The translations under genes and the position numbers were made by a program. A DNA stretch of 51,033 bases from Sphingomonas pruni NBRC 15498 (GTDB lineage: Bacteria; Pseudomonadota; Alphaproteobacteria; Sphingomonadales; Sphingomonadaceae), in the NCBI RefSeq assembly GCF_001598455.1, contig NZ_BCYZ01000029.1:1-51033 (forward strand), in the 5' to 3' direction. The notes beneath the pieces were generated by a model, which saw only the letters and a list, made by a program, of their open reading frames with translations, was not told the DNA's origin and made no database searches. Shown here piece by piece: positions 9,224 through 16,933 of the stretch. The stretch's first letter is position 1; each line of letters begins with the position of its first letter.

Positions 9224-9769
9224 ATGCGCAGCACCTATGGCGCCAATCGAGTATCGATCAGGCTGGCGTTCCGGCCGTTCATCGACGCATTCGTGTTCCA
9301 GGGCCGATCGACGCGCTCGGAAGTCGCATCCTTATGGCTGCTGGGCATGATTGTGACCGCATTCCGCTTGAGCGTCGATAATCCGTCGCTCGGGGTGAGA
9401 ATAGCAGGCTTGATCTGGACGCTGGTCTGGAGCTGGCCTTGGATCCCGCTGTTCGTCCGTCGGCTGCATGATCAAGACCGGACCGGTCGATGGGCATGGT
9501 TGAGCGGCGTGCTGGTGCTGGTCGCAGTTGCCGGATTGTGGATCGCGCCTGCGGGCAACGGGCCCAGTATATCGGTCGATCTGACATTTTTCCGCGCAAG
9601 CCGACAGATTGCCTGGACGCCCGTCACAATCGCCATGACGATCGCAACAGCGGCGGTCATATTCGCCATCTGGGTGTTGTTCATCCTCCGCGGCACGTCG
9701 GGCGCAAACCGCTACGGTCCCGATCCGCGGCTGGATCAGGATCGACCCTTGGTACCGGCGGAAACCTGA
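9224..9769 (+). CDS. DUF805 family inner-membrane protein
   Basis: 181 aa from the ATG at 9224; a TTG two codons earlier is possible. DUF805 hallmarks are present: FVFQGRSTRSEVASLW near the N-terminus, PLFVRRLHDQDRTGRWAW in the middle and GANRYGPDPR at the end. About four hydrophobic segments are visible. The family has no established biochemical role. It has its own transcription start region after the thiolase terminator and lies 43 bp before the next gene. Confidence 0.85.
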   Translation: MRSTYGANRVSIRLAFRPFIDAFVFQGRSTRSEVASLWLLGMIVTAFRLSVDNPSLGVRIAGLIWTLVWSWPWIPLFVRRLHDQDRTGRWAWLSGVLVLVAVAGLWIAPAGNGPSISVDLTFFRASRQIAWTPVTIAMTIATAAVIFAIWVLFILRGTSGANRYGPDPRLDQDRPLVPAET

Positions 9770-9812
9770 GCCGGAACAAGCGTTCTCTCTTCACAACGTA
9801 GAGGAGAGACCC

Positions 9813-10304
9813 ATGGCCGATACTGCCGAAATCAAGCAGCATTTCTGGAAGAAACTGTCCGATAGCCCGTTCGTGATGATCGGTCTCGACGGCGATGGGC
9901 AGCATAGCGAGCCACTGACCGCGCAACTCGACAAGGATCAGGTCGACACGATCTACTTCTTCATCGGCAAGGACAACCGCCTGGCCAAGGGCGGCACGGC
10001 GATGGCGCAATTCGTGTCCAAGGGGCACGACTTCTTCGCCTGCCTGGCGGGGAGCGTCCGGATCGACAACGATTTCGGCATGATCGACAAACTCTGGAAC
10101 AACCAGGTCGAGGCCTGGTTTCCGGGCGGCAAGGACGATCCCAATCTCGCGCTGCTGCGCTTTGATGTCGACGATGCCGAGATGTGGGAAACCGACATGT
10201 CGATTGCCGGTAAGATTAAGATGCTGTTCGGCGGCAAGATCGACGCCGGCGATGAGGGCAGTCACGCCAAGGTGGGTACCACGGCGGAGTCGACTGGGGC
10301 CTGA
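9813..10304 (+). CDS. Pyridoxamine 5'-phosphate oxidase-family protein (general stress protein 26-like)
   Basis: 163 aa split-barrel flavin-binding fold. Visible features are EIKQHFWKKLSDSPFVMIGL, the strand DTIYFFIGKDNRLAKGG and WFPGGKDDPNLALLRFDVDDAEMWE. These match the general-stress-protein 26 type of FMN/F420-binding proteins rather than true PdxH. A GAGGAGAG Shine-Dalgarno precedes the ATG. It ends beside an intergenic repeat and is convergent with phaZ. The stress role is from family knowledge; the cofactor is not demonstrable here. Confidence 0.85.
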   Translation: MADTAEIKQHFWKKLSDSPFVMIGLDGDGQHSEPLTAQLDKDQVDTIYFFIGKDNRLAKGGTAMAQFVSKGHDFFACLAGSVRIDNDFGMIDKLWNNQVEAWFPGGKDDPNLALLRFDVDDAEMWETDMSIAGKIKMLFGGKIDAGDEGSHAKVGTTAESTGA

Positions 10305-10313
10305 GCAGTTTCT

Positions 10314-10413
10314 CCCCTCCCGCTTGCGGGAGGGGTCGCGGGAGGGCCTGTCGCGGCTCCCCCAAAATCTGGGAGGACACCCCCTCCCCTAGCCCCGCTT
10401 GCGGGAGGGGAAC
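10314..10413. repeat. Palindromic repeat between convergent genes
   Basis: Begins with CCCCTCCCGC-TT-GCGGGAGGGG (10314-10335, 10-bp arms) and ends with a partial second copy (GCTTGCGGGAGGGG, about 10397-10410). It fills the gap between the convergent PNPOx-like and phaZ genes and may serve as a bidirectional 3'-end structure. The same unit recurs at 13640-13659 and 13785-13804. Confidence 0.8.
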
Positions 10414-10418
10414 TCGTA

Positions 10419-11651
10419 TCACCCGCCGTGCGCAGTGATCCATTCCTCCAGCACCGGCGCGATCTGGGTGCGCCATTTGCTGCCGTTGAAGATGCCGTAA
10501 TGTCCGGCGTCGGCGACAAGGTGCTTCTTCTCCGACGCCGGCAGGTTGGTCGCGATGGTCAGCGCCGCCTTGGTCTGGCCAAGCCCTGAAATATCGTCGC
10601 GCTTGCCCTCGATCGCCAGCAAGGCGATGTCGGTGATCGCGCCCGGATCGACCTTGCGACCCCGATGCGTCATTTCGCCCTTGGGCAGGGCATGGCTCTG
10701 GAACACCACCTCGATCGTCTGGAGGTAGAATTCGGCGGTCATGTCGCAGACCGAGCGGTATTCCTCATAGAAATCCTTGGTCACGTCGGCGCCTTCGTCG
10801 TCCCCCTGGACGAGATGCTTGAACATCTCCCAATGCGAAATCATGTGGTTGCCGAGATTCATCGTCATGAACCCGGCAAGCTGCAGGAAGCCCGGATAGA
10901 CGCGGCGGCCTGCGCCCGGATAATTGAGCGGCACGGTCGTGATGACATTCTGTTCGAACCAGGCGAACGGGCGCTCGGTCGCCAGCGTATTGACCGCGGT
11001 CGGCGCCTCGCGCGTGTCGATCGGTCCGCCCATCATCGTCAGCGTCTTCGGCCGGCACGGATTCTTGTCAGCGCTCATCACGCAGGCGGCAGCGTAGCAG
11101 GGTACCGAGGGCTGGCAGACCGCTAGCATGTGTGCGCCCGGACCGATCGTCTCGAGAAATTCGACGATGTAATCGACATAATCGTCGAGATCGAAACGCC
11201 CTTCGGCCACCGGGACCTGCCGCGCATCGCGCCAGTCGGTGATATAGACATCGGCGAATGGCAGCATGCGCTCGACCGTGCCGCGCAGCAAAGTCGCGTA
11301 ATGGCCCGACATCGGCGCAACGATCAGCAGCCTGGGGCCACCCGTCACGCCTTTGCGCACGAAGCGCTTCAGCTGTCCGAAAGGCTTGCGGAGGACGATT
11401 TCCTCGACAACGTCGACTTCCTTGCCGGCGATCGTCGTTCGGTCCAGCCCGAAATCCGGCTTGCCGCGCGGCGCGGAGGCATGCGCGAACACTTCGAGCG
11501 CGGAAGCGACCACCGGGCCGCCGCCGAAATAGGCGAAGGGATTGGAAGGATTGCTGAGCAGTTCCGCGCTGAAATTGGCCCAGGCACTGGCGCCTGCCAA
11601 CATCGACCGCTGCATCTCATAGGCGTTGTAGAGCATCTGCCCCCGATACAT
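10419..11651 (-). CDS. phaZ: Intracellular polyhydroxyalkanoate depolymerase
   Basis: 410 aa, the usual size for intracellular PhaZ. It begins MYRGQMLYNAYEMQR, the signature start of this family. The nucleophile is probably the Cys in LAVCQPSVP (a Cys in place of the lipase-box Ser, as in known intracellular PHB depolymerases). A catalytic His fits DAGHYGIFNGSKW near the C-terminus. It hydrolyses stored poly-3-hydroxyalkanoate granules. Together with the MaoC hydratase and thiolase nearby it implies that the organism makes and uses PHA. No signal peptide. Confidence 0.95.
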   Translation of the reverse strand: MYRGQMLYNAYEMQRSMLAGASAWANFSAELLSNPSNPFAYFGGGPVVASALEVFAHASAPRGKPDFGLDRTTIAGKEVDVVEEIVLRKPFGQLKRFVRKGVTGGPRLLIVAPMSGHYATLLRGTVERMLPFADVYITDWRDARQVPVAEGRFDLDDYVDYIVEFLETIGPGAHMLAVCQPSVPCYAAACVMSADKNPCRPKTLTMMGGPIDTREAPTAVNTLATERPFAWFEQNVITTVPLNYPGAGRRVYPGFLQLAGFMTMNLGNHMISHWEMFKHLVQGDDEGADVTKDFYEEYRSVCDMTAEFYLQTIEVVFQSHALPKGEMTHRGRKVDPGAITDIALLAIEGKRDDISGLGQTKAALTIATNLPASEKKHLVADAGHYGIFNGSKWRTQIAPVLEEWITAHGG

Positions 11652-11848
11652 AAGAAACCGTTTCCCCGGTATGAACCCTTAGGCCCGTGTTGCACCGCAC
11701 ACAACGCAATAAGCGATGGATCGTTGCGGGTTCGGGTATGTCGACGATCGCGGGGCGTGCAATCCTGTCGCAATGCGGCACGTAGCGGCGTTCGATATTG
11801 GGCACAAACCATTGCCCGTAACGATCGCACGGCCTAGGGCGTCGAACG

Positions 11849-13630
11849 ATGACGGACTCCCCTGCCGACGCGTCTAAACCGGGCCGCAAGCTGGGCAGCC
11901 TGGCAATGGTGTGGTTCTACGCCCGCCGCTACCCCGTCCAGCTCTCGATTGCGCTGGCCGCGCTGCTCGTGACCTCAGCTTCCACGATTTTTATCCCTTG
12001 GGTCCTCAAGCCTTTAGTCGATCGCGGGTTCGCGCACGGCGCGAACATGGCGCACGTCAACAGCGTCTTCTATCTGCTTCTCTCCGTCGTCGGTATCCTG
12101 GGCGTCGCGACGGCGGTCCGCTTCTATTTTGTCTCGTGGCTTGGTGAGCGGACCGTTGCCGACGTCAGAATTGCCGTTCAGCAGAACCTGCTGCGACTCG
12201 CCCCGCGCTGGTTCGAGGAAAACCGGCCCTCGGAAATCGCATCGCGCCTGACATCGGACACTGCTCAGATCGAAATGGCAGTCGGCACTACGGTGTCGGT
12301 TGCCCTGCGCAACGTGATTACTGGCGTCGGTGGCACGATTTCGATGTTCGTCCTGTCGCCGAAGTTCGCCGGCGCGATCCTGATCGGCATCCCTATCGTG
12401 CTGATCCCGATTATCCTGCTCGGGCGCCGTTTACGGGCAACTTCGCGGACGAGCCAGGATCGCATCGCCGACATCGGCGCAATGGCGGTCGAGGTCTTCT
12501 CGGCGATGAAGATCGTCCAGGCTTTCGGTCAGGAGAGGCGCGAGAGCCAGCGCTTCGCCGATACCGTCGCGCGCGGCTTCGCCATCGCCAAGCGGCGCAT
12601 TTTCCTGCGCGCGCTGCTGACCGCCTTGTTCATCATGCTGATCTTCGGCGCCGTGGTGTTGCTGCTATGGGCAGGCGCGACCGACGTCGCCAGCGGGCAC
12701 ATGTCGCCCGGCTCGTTCAGCGCATTCATCGCCACAGCGCTGCTGACGACGGGGGCCTTCGGTGCTTTGAGCGATGTCTATGGCGACTTGTTGCGCGCGG
12801 CGGGTGCCGCCGAGCGGCTCAGTGAATTGCTCGCCGAACAACCTGAGATCGCCGCGCCCGCCAACCCGGTTGCATTGCCGGAACCGGCACGCGGCGCGAT
12901 CACGTTCGACCATGTCGTGTTCCGCTATCCGACCCGGCAAGACGTTTCTGCGCTTGCCGATTTCTCGCTCGACGTCGCCGCCGGCGAGACCGTCGCGGTG
13001 GTTGGCCCTTCCGGGGCGGGCAAGACAACTTTGTTCCAGCTCATCCAGCGCTTCTACGATCCGCAATCGGGCGAGGTCCGGATCGATGGCGTTCCCCTGC
13101 CCCTCGCCGATCCCGCCGATATCCGCCGCCGCATCGCAATGGTGCCGCAGGAAACGGTGATCTTCGGCGCCTCCGCACGCGACAATATGCGTTATGGCGA
13201 ATGGGACGCGACCGACGAGGCCATCTGGGCGGCGGCAGAGGCCGCCAACGCCGCAGATTTCCTGCGTAAGCTGCCCGACGGGCTCGACACCTTCCTGGGC
13301 GAAGGCGGAGCGCGGCTCTCGGGCGGACAGCGCCAGCGCGTCGCGATCGCCCGCGCGCTGCTGCGTGATGCGCCGATCCTGCTGCTCGACGAAGCGACCA
13401 GCGCGCTCGATGCCGAAAGCGAGCAACTGGTGCAGCAGGCGCTCGAACGACTGATGGACGGGCGCACCACGCTGGTGATCGCGCATCGTCTCGCTACCGT
13501 ACGCGCCGCCGGTCGGATCATCGTGATGGATGAGGGCCGCATCGTCGAAGAAGGGACGCACGCCACGCTCAACGCCAAGGGCGGACTCTACGCCCGGTTG
13601 GCGGCGCTGCAATTCAGCGAGGCAGCGTGA
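11849..13630 (+). CDS. ABC transporter, fused permease and ATPase (MsbA/exporter type)
   Basis: 593 aa half-transporter. Residues about 20-320 form the six-helix transmembrane domain. The nucleotide-binding domain from about 350 has Walker A GPSGAGKTTL, Q-loop MVPQETVIFG, signature LSGGQRQRV, Walker B ILLLDEATSALD and the H-loop IAHRLAT. It should act as an inner-membrane homodimeric exporter. The substrate (lipid, drug or other) cannot be read from sequence; the closest general type is MsbA/LmrA-like. It is transcribed alone, divergent from phaZ, with a repeat array after it. Confidence 0.93.
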   Translation: MTDSPADASKPGRKLGSLAMVWFYARRYPVQLSIALAALLVTSASTIFIPWVLKPLVDRGFAHGANMAHVNSVFYLLLSVVGILGVATAVRFYFVSWLGERTVADVRIAVQQNLLRLAPRWFEENRPSEIASRLTSDTAQIEMAVGTTVSVALRNVITGVGGTISMFVLSPKFAGAILIGIPIVLIPIILLGRRLRATSRTSQDRIADIGAMAVEVFSAMKIVQAFGQERRESQRFADTVARGFAIAKRRIFLRALLTALFIMLIFGAVVLLLWAGATDVASGHMSPGSFSAFIATALLTTGAFGALSDVYGDLLRAAGAAERLSELLAEQPEIAAPANPVALPEPARGAITFDHVVFRYPTRQDVSALADFSLDVAAGETVAVVGPSGAGKTTLFQLIQRFYDPQSGEVRIDGVPLPLADPADIRRRIAMVPQETVIFGASARDNMRYGEWDATDEAIWAAAEAANAADFLRKLPDGLDTFLGEGGARLSGGQRQRVAIARALLRDAPILLLDEATSALDAESEQLVQQALERLMDGRTTLVIAHRLATVRAAGRIIVMDEGRIVEEGTHATLNAKGGLYARLAALQFSEAA

Positions 13631-13639
13631 AATAAAAGC

Positions 13640-13804
13640 CCCTCCCGCTTGCGGGAGGGAGCCTAGGAGGTCGGTCGTCCCCCCGGGACGACCTGAAGCA
13701 AGCCGGGGGCTTGCTTCACCCCCGGCTGGGAGGGCATGTTCCTCTTACACAGCATATCCCGCGAAGCGACAGGCCCTCTCCCGGCCCTCCCGCAAGCGGG
13801 AGGG
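13640..13804. repeat. Composite palindromic repeat, ABC exporter - reductase gap
   Basis: Bounded by CCCTCCCGC-TT-GCGGGAGGG (13640-13659) and CCCTCCCGC-AA-GCGGGAGGG (13785-13804). In the middle is another hairpin, GAAGCAAGCC-GGG-GGCTTGCTTC. The outer pair is the same unit as at 10314. The distal arm, GGGAGGGGAGATT, ends 5 nt before the next start codon and contains its likely ribosome binding site. Confidence 0.82.
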
Positions 13805-13813
13805 GAGATTGGG

Positions 13814-14974
13814 ATGGCTCGCGAGTTCGATATCATCATCTACGGCGCCACCGGCTTCACCGGCCGCCTCGTCGCCGAATATCTCTCCGAGACCTATCCC
13901 AGCGGCATCAAATGGGCGATGGCCGGGCGCTCGCTCAGCAAGCTCCAGGAAGTCCGCGATCTGATCGGCGCCCCCGCAGACGTCACCCTGATCGCGGCGA
14001 ATTCGGACGATCCCGCCAGCCTGAAGGCGATGTGCGAGCGCGCCACCGCGGTCATCACCACGGTTGGTCCGTATCAACTTTATGGCAGCGATCTGGTCGC
14101 CGCCTGCGCCGAGACCGGCACCGCCTATCTCGATCTGTGCGGCGAGCCGGCCTGGATGCGCCACATGATCGACGCGCATCACGAGACGGCCAAACGCAGC
14201 GGCGCGCGGATCGTGTTTTCGTGCGGGTTCGACTCGATTCCCTTCGACCTCGGCGTACTGACCCTGCAGCAATGCGCGATCGCCAAGCATGGCGGGCCGG
14301 CGCCGCGCGTGAAATGCCGCGTGCGGGTGATGAAGGGCGGGTTTTCGGGCGGCACTGCGGCCAGCCTGAAGGCGACGCTCGCTGCCGCCGCCCGGGACCC
14401 GCGCATCGTCGCTCTGCTGACCAATCCGTTCGCGCTGACTCCCGGTTTTTCGGGGCCGCACCAGCCGACCGGCTTGCTGCCCGAATATGACAAGTCGGTC
14501 GGCGCCTGGGTCGCGCCCTTCATCATGGCGCCGATCAACACCAAGAACGTCCACCGCACCAACTTCCTGCTGGGCGAGAAATACGGCGCCAATTTCGTCT
14601 ATGACGAGATGATGGTCGCCGGGCTTGGCGATCTCGGCAAGGCCGCTGCCGAGGCGATCGCCAAGGTCAATCCGCTGGCGGGCGACAAAGGGCCCAAGCC
14701 CGGCGAAGGCCCGTCCAAGGAAGAGCGCGACAGCGGGCATTACGACATATTGTTCATCGGCGAATTCCCCGACGACAGCCGGGTCGAATGCGTCGTTACC
14801 GGCGACAAGGATCCGGGTTACGGATCGACCAGCAAGATGATCGCCGAAGCCGCCTTGTGCCTGGTGCAGGATGTGCACGGCGAGGGCGGCATCTGGACGC
14901 CGGGCGCGCTGATGGGCGATGCGCTGCGCGAAAGGTTGACCGCGAAGGCGGGGTTGACGTTTCGGTGTGGATGA
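13814..14974 (+). CDS. Saccharopine dehydrogenase-like / trans-acting enoyl reductase family protein
   Basis: 386 aa from the ATG at 13814; the open frame extends 78 nt further but only through the repeat. The Rossmann motif IIIYGATGFTGRLVAEYL opens the protein, followed by WAMAGRSLSKL and CERATAVITTVGPYQLYG. This matches the saccharopine dehydrogenase NAD(P)-binding family, whose membrane-lipid members include the mycobacterial trans-acting enoyl reductase. A true lysine-pathway role is unlikely because no partner genes are present. Its Shine-Dalgarno (GGAGGGGAG) is part of the upstream repeat arm. Confidence 0.88.
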   Translation: MAREFDIIIYGATGFTGRLVAEYLSETYPSGIKWAMAGRSLSKLQEVRDLIGAPADVTLIAANSDDPASLKAMCERATAVITTVGPYQLYGSDLVAACAETGTAYLDLCGEPAWMRHMIDAHHETAKRSGARIVFSCGFDSIPFDLGVLTLQQCAIAKHGGPAPRVKCRVRVMKGGFSGGTAASLKATLAAAARDPRIVALLTNPFALTPGFSGPHQPTGLLPEYDKSVGAWVAPFIMAPINTKNVHRTNFLLGEKYGANFVYDEMMVAGLGDLGKAAAEAIAKVNPLAGDKGPKPGEGPSKEERDSGHYDILFIGEFPDDSRVECVVTGDKDPGYGSTSKMIAEAALCLVQDVHGEGGIWTPGALMGDALRERLTAKAGLTFRCG

Positions 14975-15007
14975 TCACCTCAAAGCTGATCGCCTGAGTT
15001 ACACACT

Positions 15008-15102
15008 TCCCCGGCGAAGGCCGGGGCCCAGATACAATGCGCCCAATAGGGCGGAACACCATCTCCACGTCATCGACACTGGGCCCCGGCCTTCGCCGGG
15101 GA
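15008..15102. repeat. Palindromic repeat between convergent genes
   Basis: Arms of 23 nt (15008-15030 and 15080-15102) are perfect reverse complements, with core CCCCGGCGAAGGCCGGGG, itself a hairpin. It lies between a plus-strand and a minus-strand gene end, a natural place for a bidirectional 3'-end structure. Related repeats lie at 28911 and 33614. Confidence 0.85.
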
Positions 15103-15130
15103 TGCGTTATTCGATCTTATTGGGTCCGCT

Positions 15131-15484
15131 TCAACCGCGGTAAAATAGCACCGCCACCGCTACGATCACCAGCGAGATGCCGACCGCCCACATCGCGCGG
15201 ACGCGGCCGGCTTGCTGCTCGCGATAATGGTTGGCGACCAGATCGAGCCAATAATGACCCGGCAGCGTCTCGCGGACGACGCCGGCTTTCCTGAGCTTCA
15301 TCAGTTCGGCGACGTCGCTCGGCCGAGGACTGAAGGCGATTGCCTGTTCGGGCGCCAGCGCGTGCGCCTGGATCATCGCGCGCACGATCCGCGACCGCGT
15401 GCGCAGCATCGCCGGGTGAATCGGCGGCGGCCCCGCCGGTCCGGGTTGCGGCACGATGCCGATCAGGTCGAGTTTGCCGCTCAT
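15131..15484 (-). CDS. Small membrane-anchored protein of unknown function (second of tandem paralogues)
   Basis: 117 aa from the ATG at 15484, which overlaps the stop of the preceding gene (ATGA). After a proline/glycine-rich N-terminus comes an approximately 60-residue helical/winged-helix-like domain ending in the beta-hairpin-like LPGHYWLDL, then a basic loop and one C-terminal membrane helix (MWAVGISLVIVAVAVLF). It aligns with its neighbour at 15481-15798 over nearly its whole length (shared AI-x-[YF]-[TS]-P, L-x-K-x-x-x-x-GV, YWLDL). Function unknown. Confidence 0.75.
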   Translation of the reverse strand: MSGKLDLIGIVPQPGPAGPPPIHPAMLRTRSRIVRAMIQAHALAPEQAIAFSPRPSDVAELMKLRKAGVVRETLPGHYWLDLVANHYREQQAGRVRAMWAVGISLVIVAVAVLFYRG

Positions 15485-15798
15485 CCGCCGCCGGCCAGGA
15501 ACCCGAGCGCGGCGCCGATCGCGACCGCGGCGCCCACCGCCATTCCGGCGCGGCGGCGGCGCGACTTGTTCCACGCGTCATAGGCCGGAAGGTCGAGCCA
15601 ATATTTGCCGGCCTTGCCGACATGCAGCACGCCTTTTTCGATCAGCTTCTCGAGCAGGCGCCGTTCGATACCGCGGCCCGGGGTATAGTCGATCGCGGTG
15701 TCGGCGGAGACAGCATTGTGCGTCATGAAATGCGATACGAGCCGCCGCCGGGCCCGGGCTACCGCTCCCGCCGCTGCACCTGCCGCTGGTCCACCCAT
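15481..15798 (-). CDS. Small membrane-anchored protein of unknown function (first of tandem paralogues)
   Basis: 105 aa. An Ala/Gly-rich start is followed by VARARRRLVSHFM, then AIDYTPGRGIERRLLEKLIEKGVL, the KYWLDL motif at about residue 66, a run of Arg/Lys and one C-terminal membrane helix (AGMAVGAAVAIGAALGFLAG). The layout, a DNA-binding-like wing followed by a tail anchor, is the same as in its overlapping neighbour, so the pair arose by tandem duplication. It follows the RNase R gene and a palindromic repeat. No family name recognised. Confidence 0.72.
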   Translation of the reverse strand: MGGPAAGAAAGAVARARRRLVSHFMTHNAVSADTAIDYTPGRGIERRLLEKLIEKGVLHVGKAGKYWLDLPAYDAWNKSRRRRAGMAVGAAVAIGAALGFLAGGG

Positions 15799-15822
15799 AA
15801 GTCTTACTCCCCCTTTCGTGTC

Positions 15823-15841
15823 GGTTCAGCAATGCTGAACC
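15823..15841. repeat. Mini-hairpin beside 80-bp repeat copy 1
   Basis: GGTTCAGC-AAT-GCTGAACC is a perfect 8-bp-arm palindrome 6 nt from the large repeat at 15848. The same core (TTCAGC...GCTGAA) flanks the third copy of that repeat on both sides (47241-47257 and 47345-47361). Confidence 0.7.
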
Positions 15842-15847
15842 GGGTTG

Positions 15848-15927
15848 CGGTGCCGGCCCGCTCCCCCACCCGGCCTGCCAACCAAGGTACTCTATGGGAG
15901 GCCGGGTGGGGGAGCGGGCCGGCACCG
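15848..15927. repeat. 80-bp palindromic repeat family A, copy 1
   Basis: Perfect 29-bp arms (15848-15876 and 15899-15927) with core CGCTCCCCCACCCGGCC. The loop region (GGTACTCTATGGG) matches the loops of copies 2 and 3 only when reverse-complemented, so this copy is inverted relative to them. It sits 8 nt after the RNase R stop codon. Confidence 0.9.
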
Positions 15928-15935
15928 TGACAATT

Positions 15936-16880
15936 CTAACGTCGCCGCCCTTGATGGCGAATGTTGGGCGGCCGACCGCGGCGTTTCAAGACGCGTTCGG
16001 GCTTCTTTCCCGGCGGCGGGGCGTAACGACCCTCGGGCAGTTCGAAGCGCAACGCGCCGGACACCGGATTGGCTTCCGCCAGCCGCAATTGCAGCACCTG
16101 GCCGATCGCATATTCGTCACCCGACGTTTCGCCGACCAGTTTCCTCGCTGCTTCGTCGAACCGAAAATATTCGCCGCCCAGGTCGCGCACCGGCAGCAAG
16201 CCATCGCCGCCAATCCCGGCGACCGTCGCGAAGATGCCGAAATTCTGCACGCCAGTGATGCGCGTCTCGACGATCTCGCCGACCTTCTCCGCCAGGAAAG
16301 CGGCGACGTAGCGGTCGATCGTGTCGCGCTCGGCCTCCATCGCGCGGCGTTCGAGCCGGCTGATTGATTCGCCGATCCGCTCCATTCCCGCCGCTTCGTC
16401 ATCGGTAAGGCCGCCGGGCCCGAGACCATAAGCGGTGACCAGCGAGCGGTGGACGATGAGGTCGGCGTAGCGGCGAATCGGCGAGGTGAAATGCGCGTAG
16501 CTGCCGAGCGCGAGGCCGAAATGGCCGTGATTGTCCGGTGCGTAATAAGCTTGTGTCTGCGTGCGCAGCACCTGCTCCATCACTTGTGGGCGAAAATCCA
16601 CTTCGCCGATCTTCTCGAGGATGTGGTTGAAGGTCTTCGGCTGGATCACCTGACCGAGCGCGAACTTGACGCCCCAGGTTTCGAGATAATCCTTGAGCGC
16701 GACCAGTTTCTCGCGCGCCGGCGGTTCGTGGACGCGGTACATGACCGGCGCCTTCTTCGCCTCCAGCGCCTTCGCCGCCGCGACATTGGCGGCGATCATA
16801 TAATCCTCGATCAACCGGTGCGCATCGAGCCGCTCGCGCGGCGCGACCGACAGAATGCGGCCCAGCTCGTCGAGCATCAC
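15936..16880 (-). CDS. rnr: RNase R, C-terminal part (downstream of a frameshift)
   Basis: Carries the second half of the RNB exonuclease domain (LIEDYMIAANVAAAKAL, the hallmark SYAHFTSPIRRYADLIVHR), the S1 RNA-binding domain (GEIVETRITGVQNFGIFATV) and a basic tail (KKPERVLKRRGRPP). The 5' limit given is the first internal ATG, which falls within the domain and is unlikely to be a real start: coding similarity in this frame continues upstream (PLWSCWRAL, REPLDLDLPERRV) to about 16965, where the frame of the N-terminal part breaks. The active enzyme would need both parts fused. See the entry at 16934-18160. Confidence 0.85.
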   Translation of the reverse strand: MMLDELGRILSVAPRERLDAHRLIEDYMIAANVAAAKALEAKKAPVMYRVHEPPAREKLVALKDYLETWGVKFALGQVIQPKTFNHILEKIGEVDFRPQVMEQVLRTQTQAYYAPDNHGHFGLALGSYAHFTSPIRRYADLIVHRSLVTAYGLGPGGLTDDEAAGMERIGESISRLERRAMEAERDTIDRYVAAFLAEKVGEIVETRITGVQNFGIFATVAGIGGDGLLPVRDLGGEYFRFDEAARKLVGETSGDEYAIGQVLQLRLAEANPVSGALRFELPEGRYAPPPGKKPERVLKRRGRPPNIRHQGRRR

Positions 16881-16933
16881 GCGGCGCTCGGGCAGGTCGA
16901 GGTCGAGCGGCTCGCGCTTGTCGCGCGCCGTCG

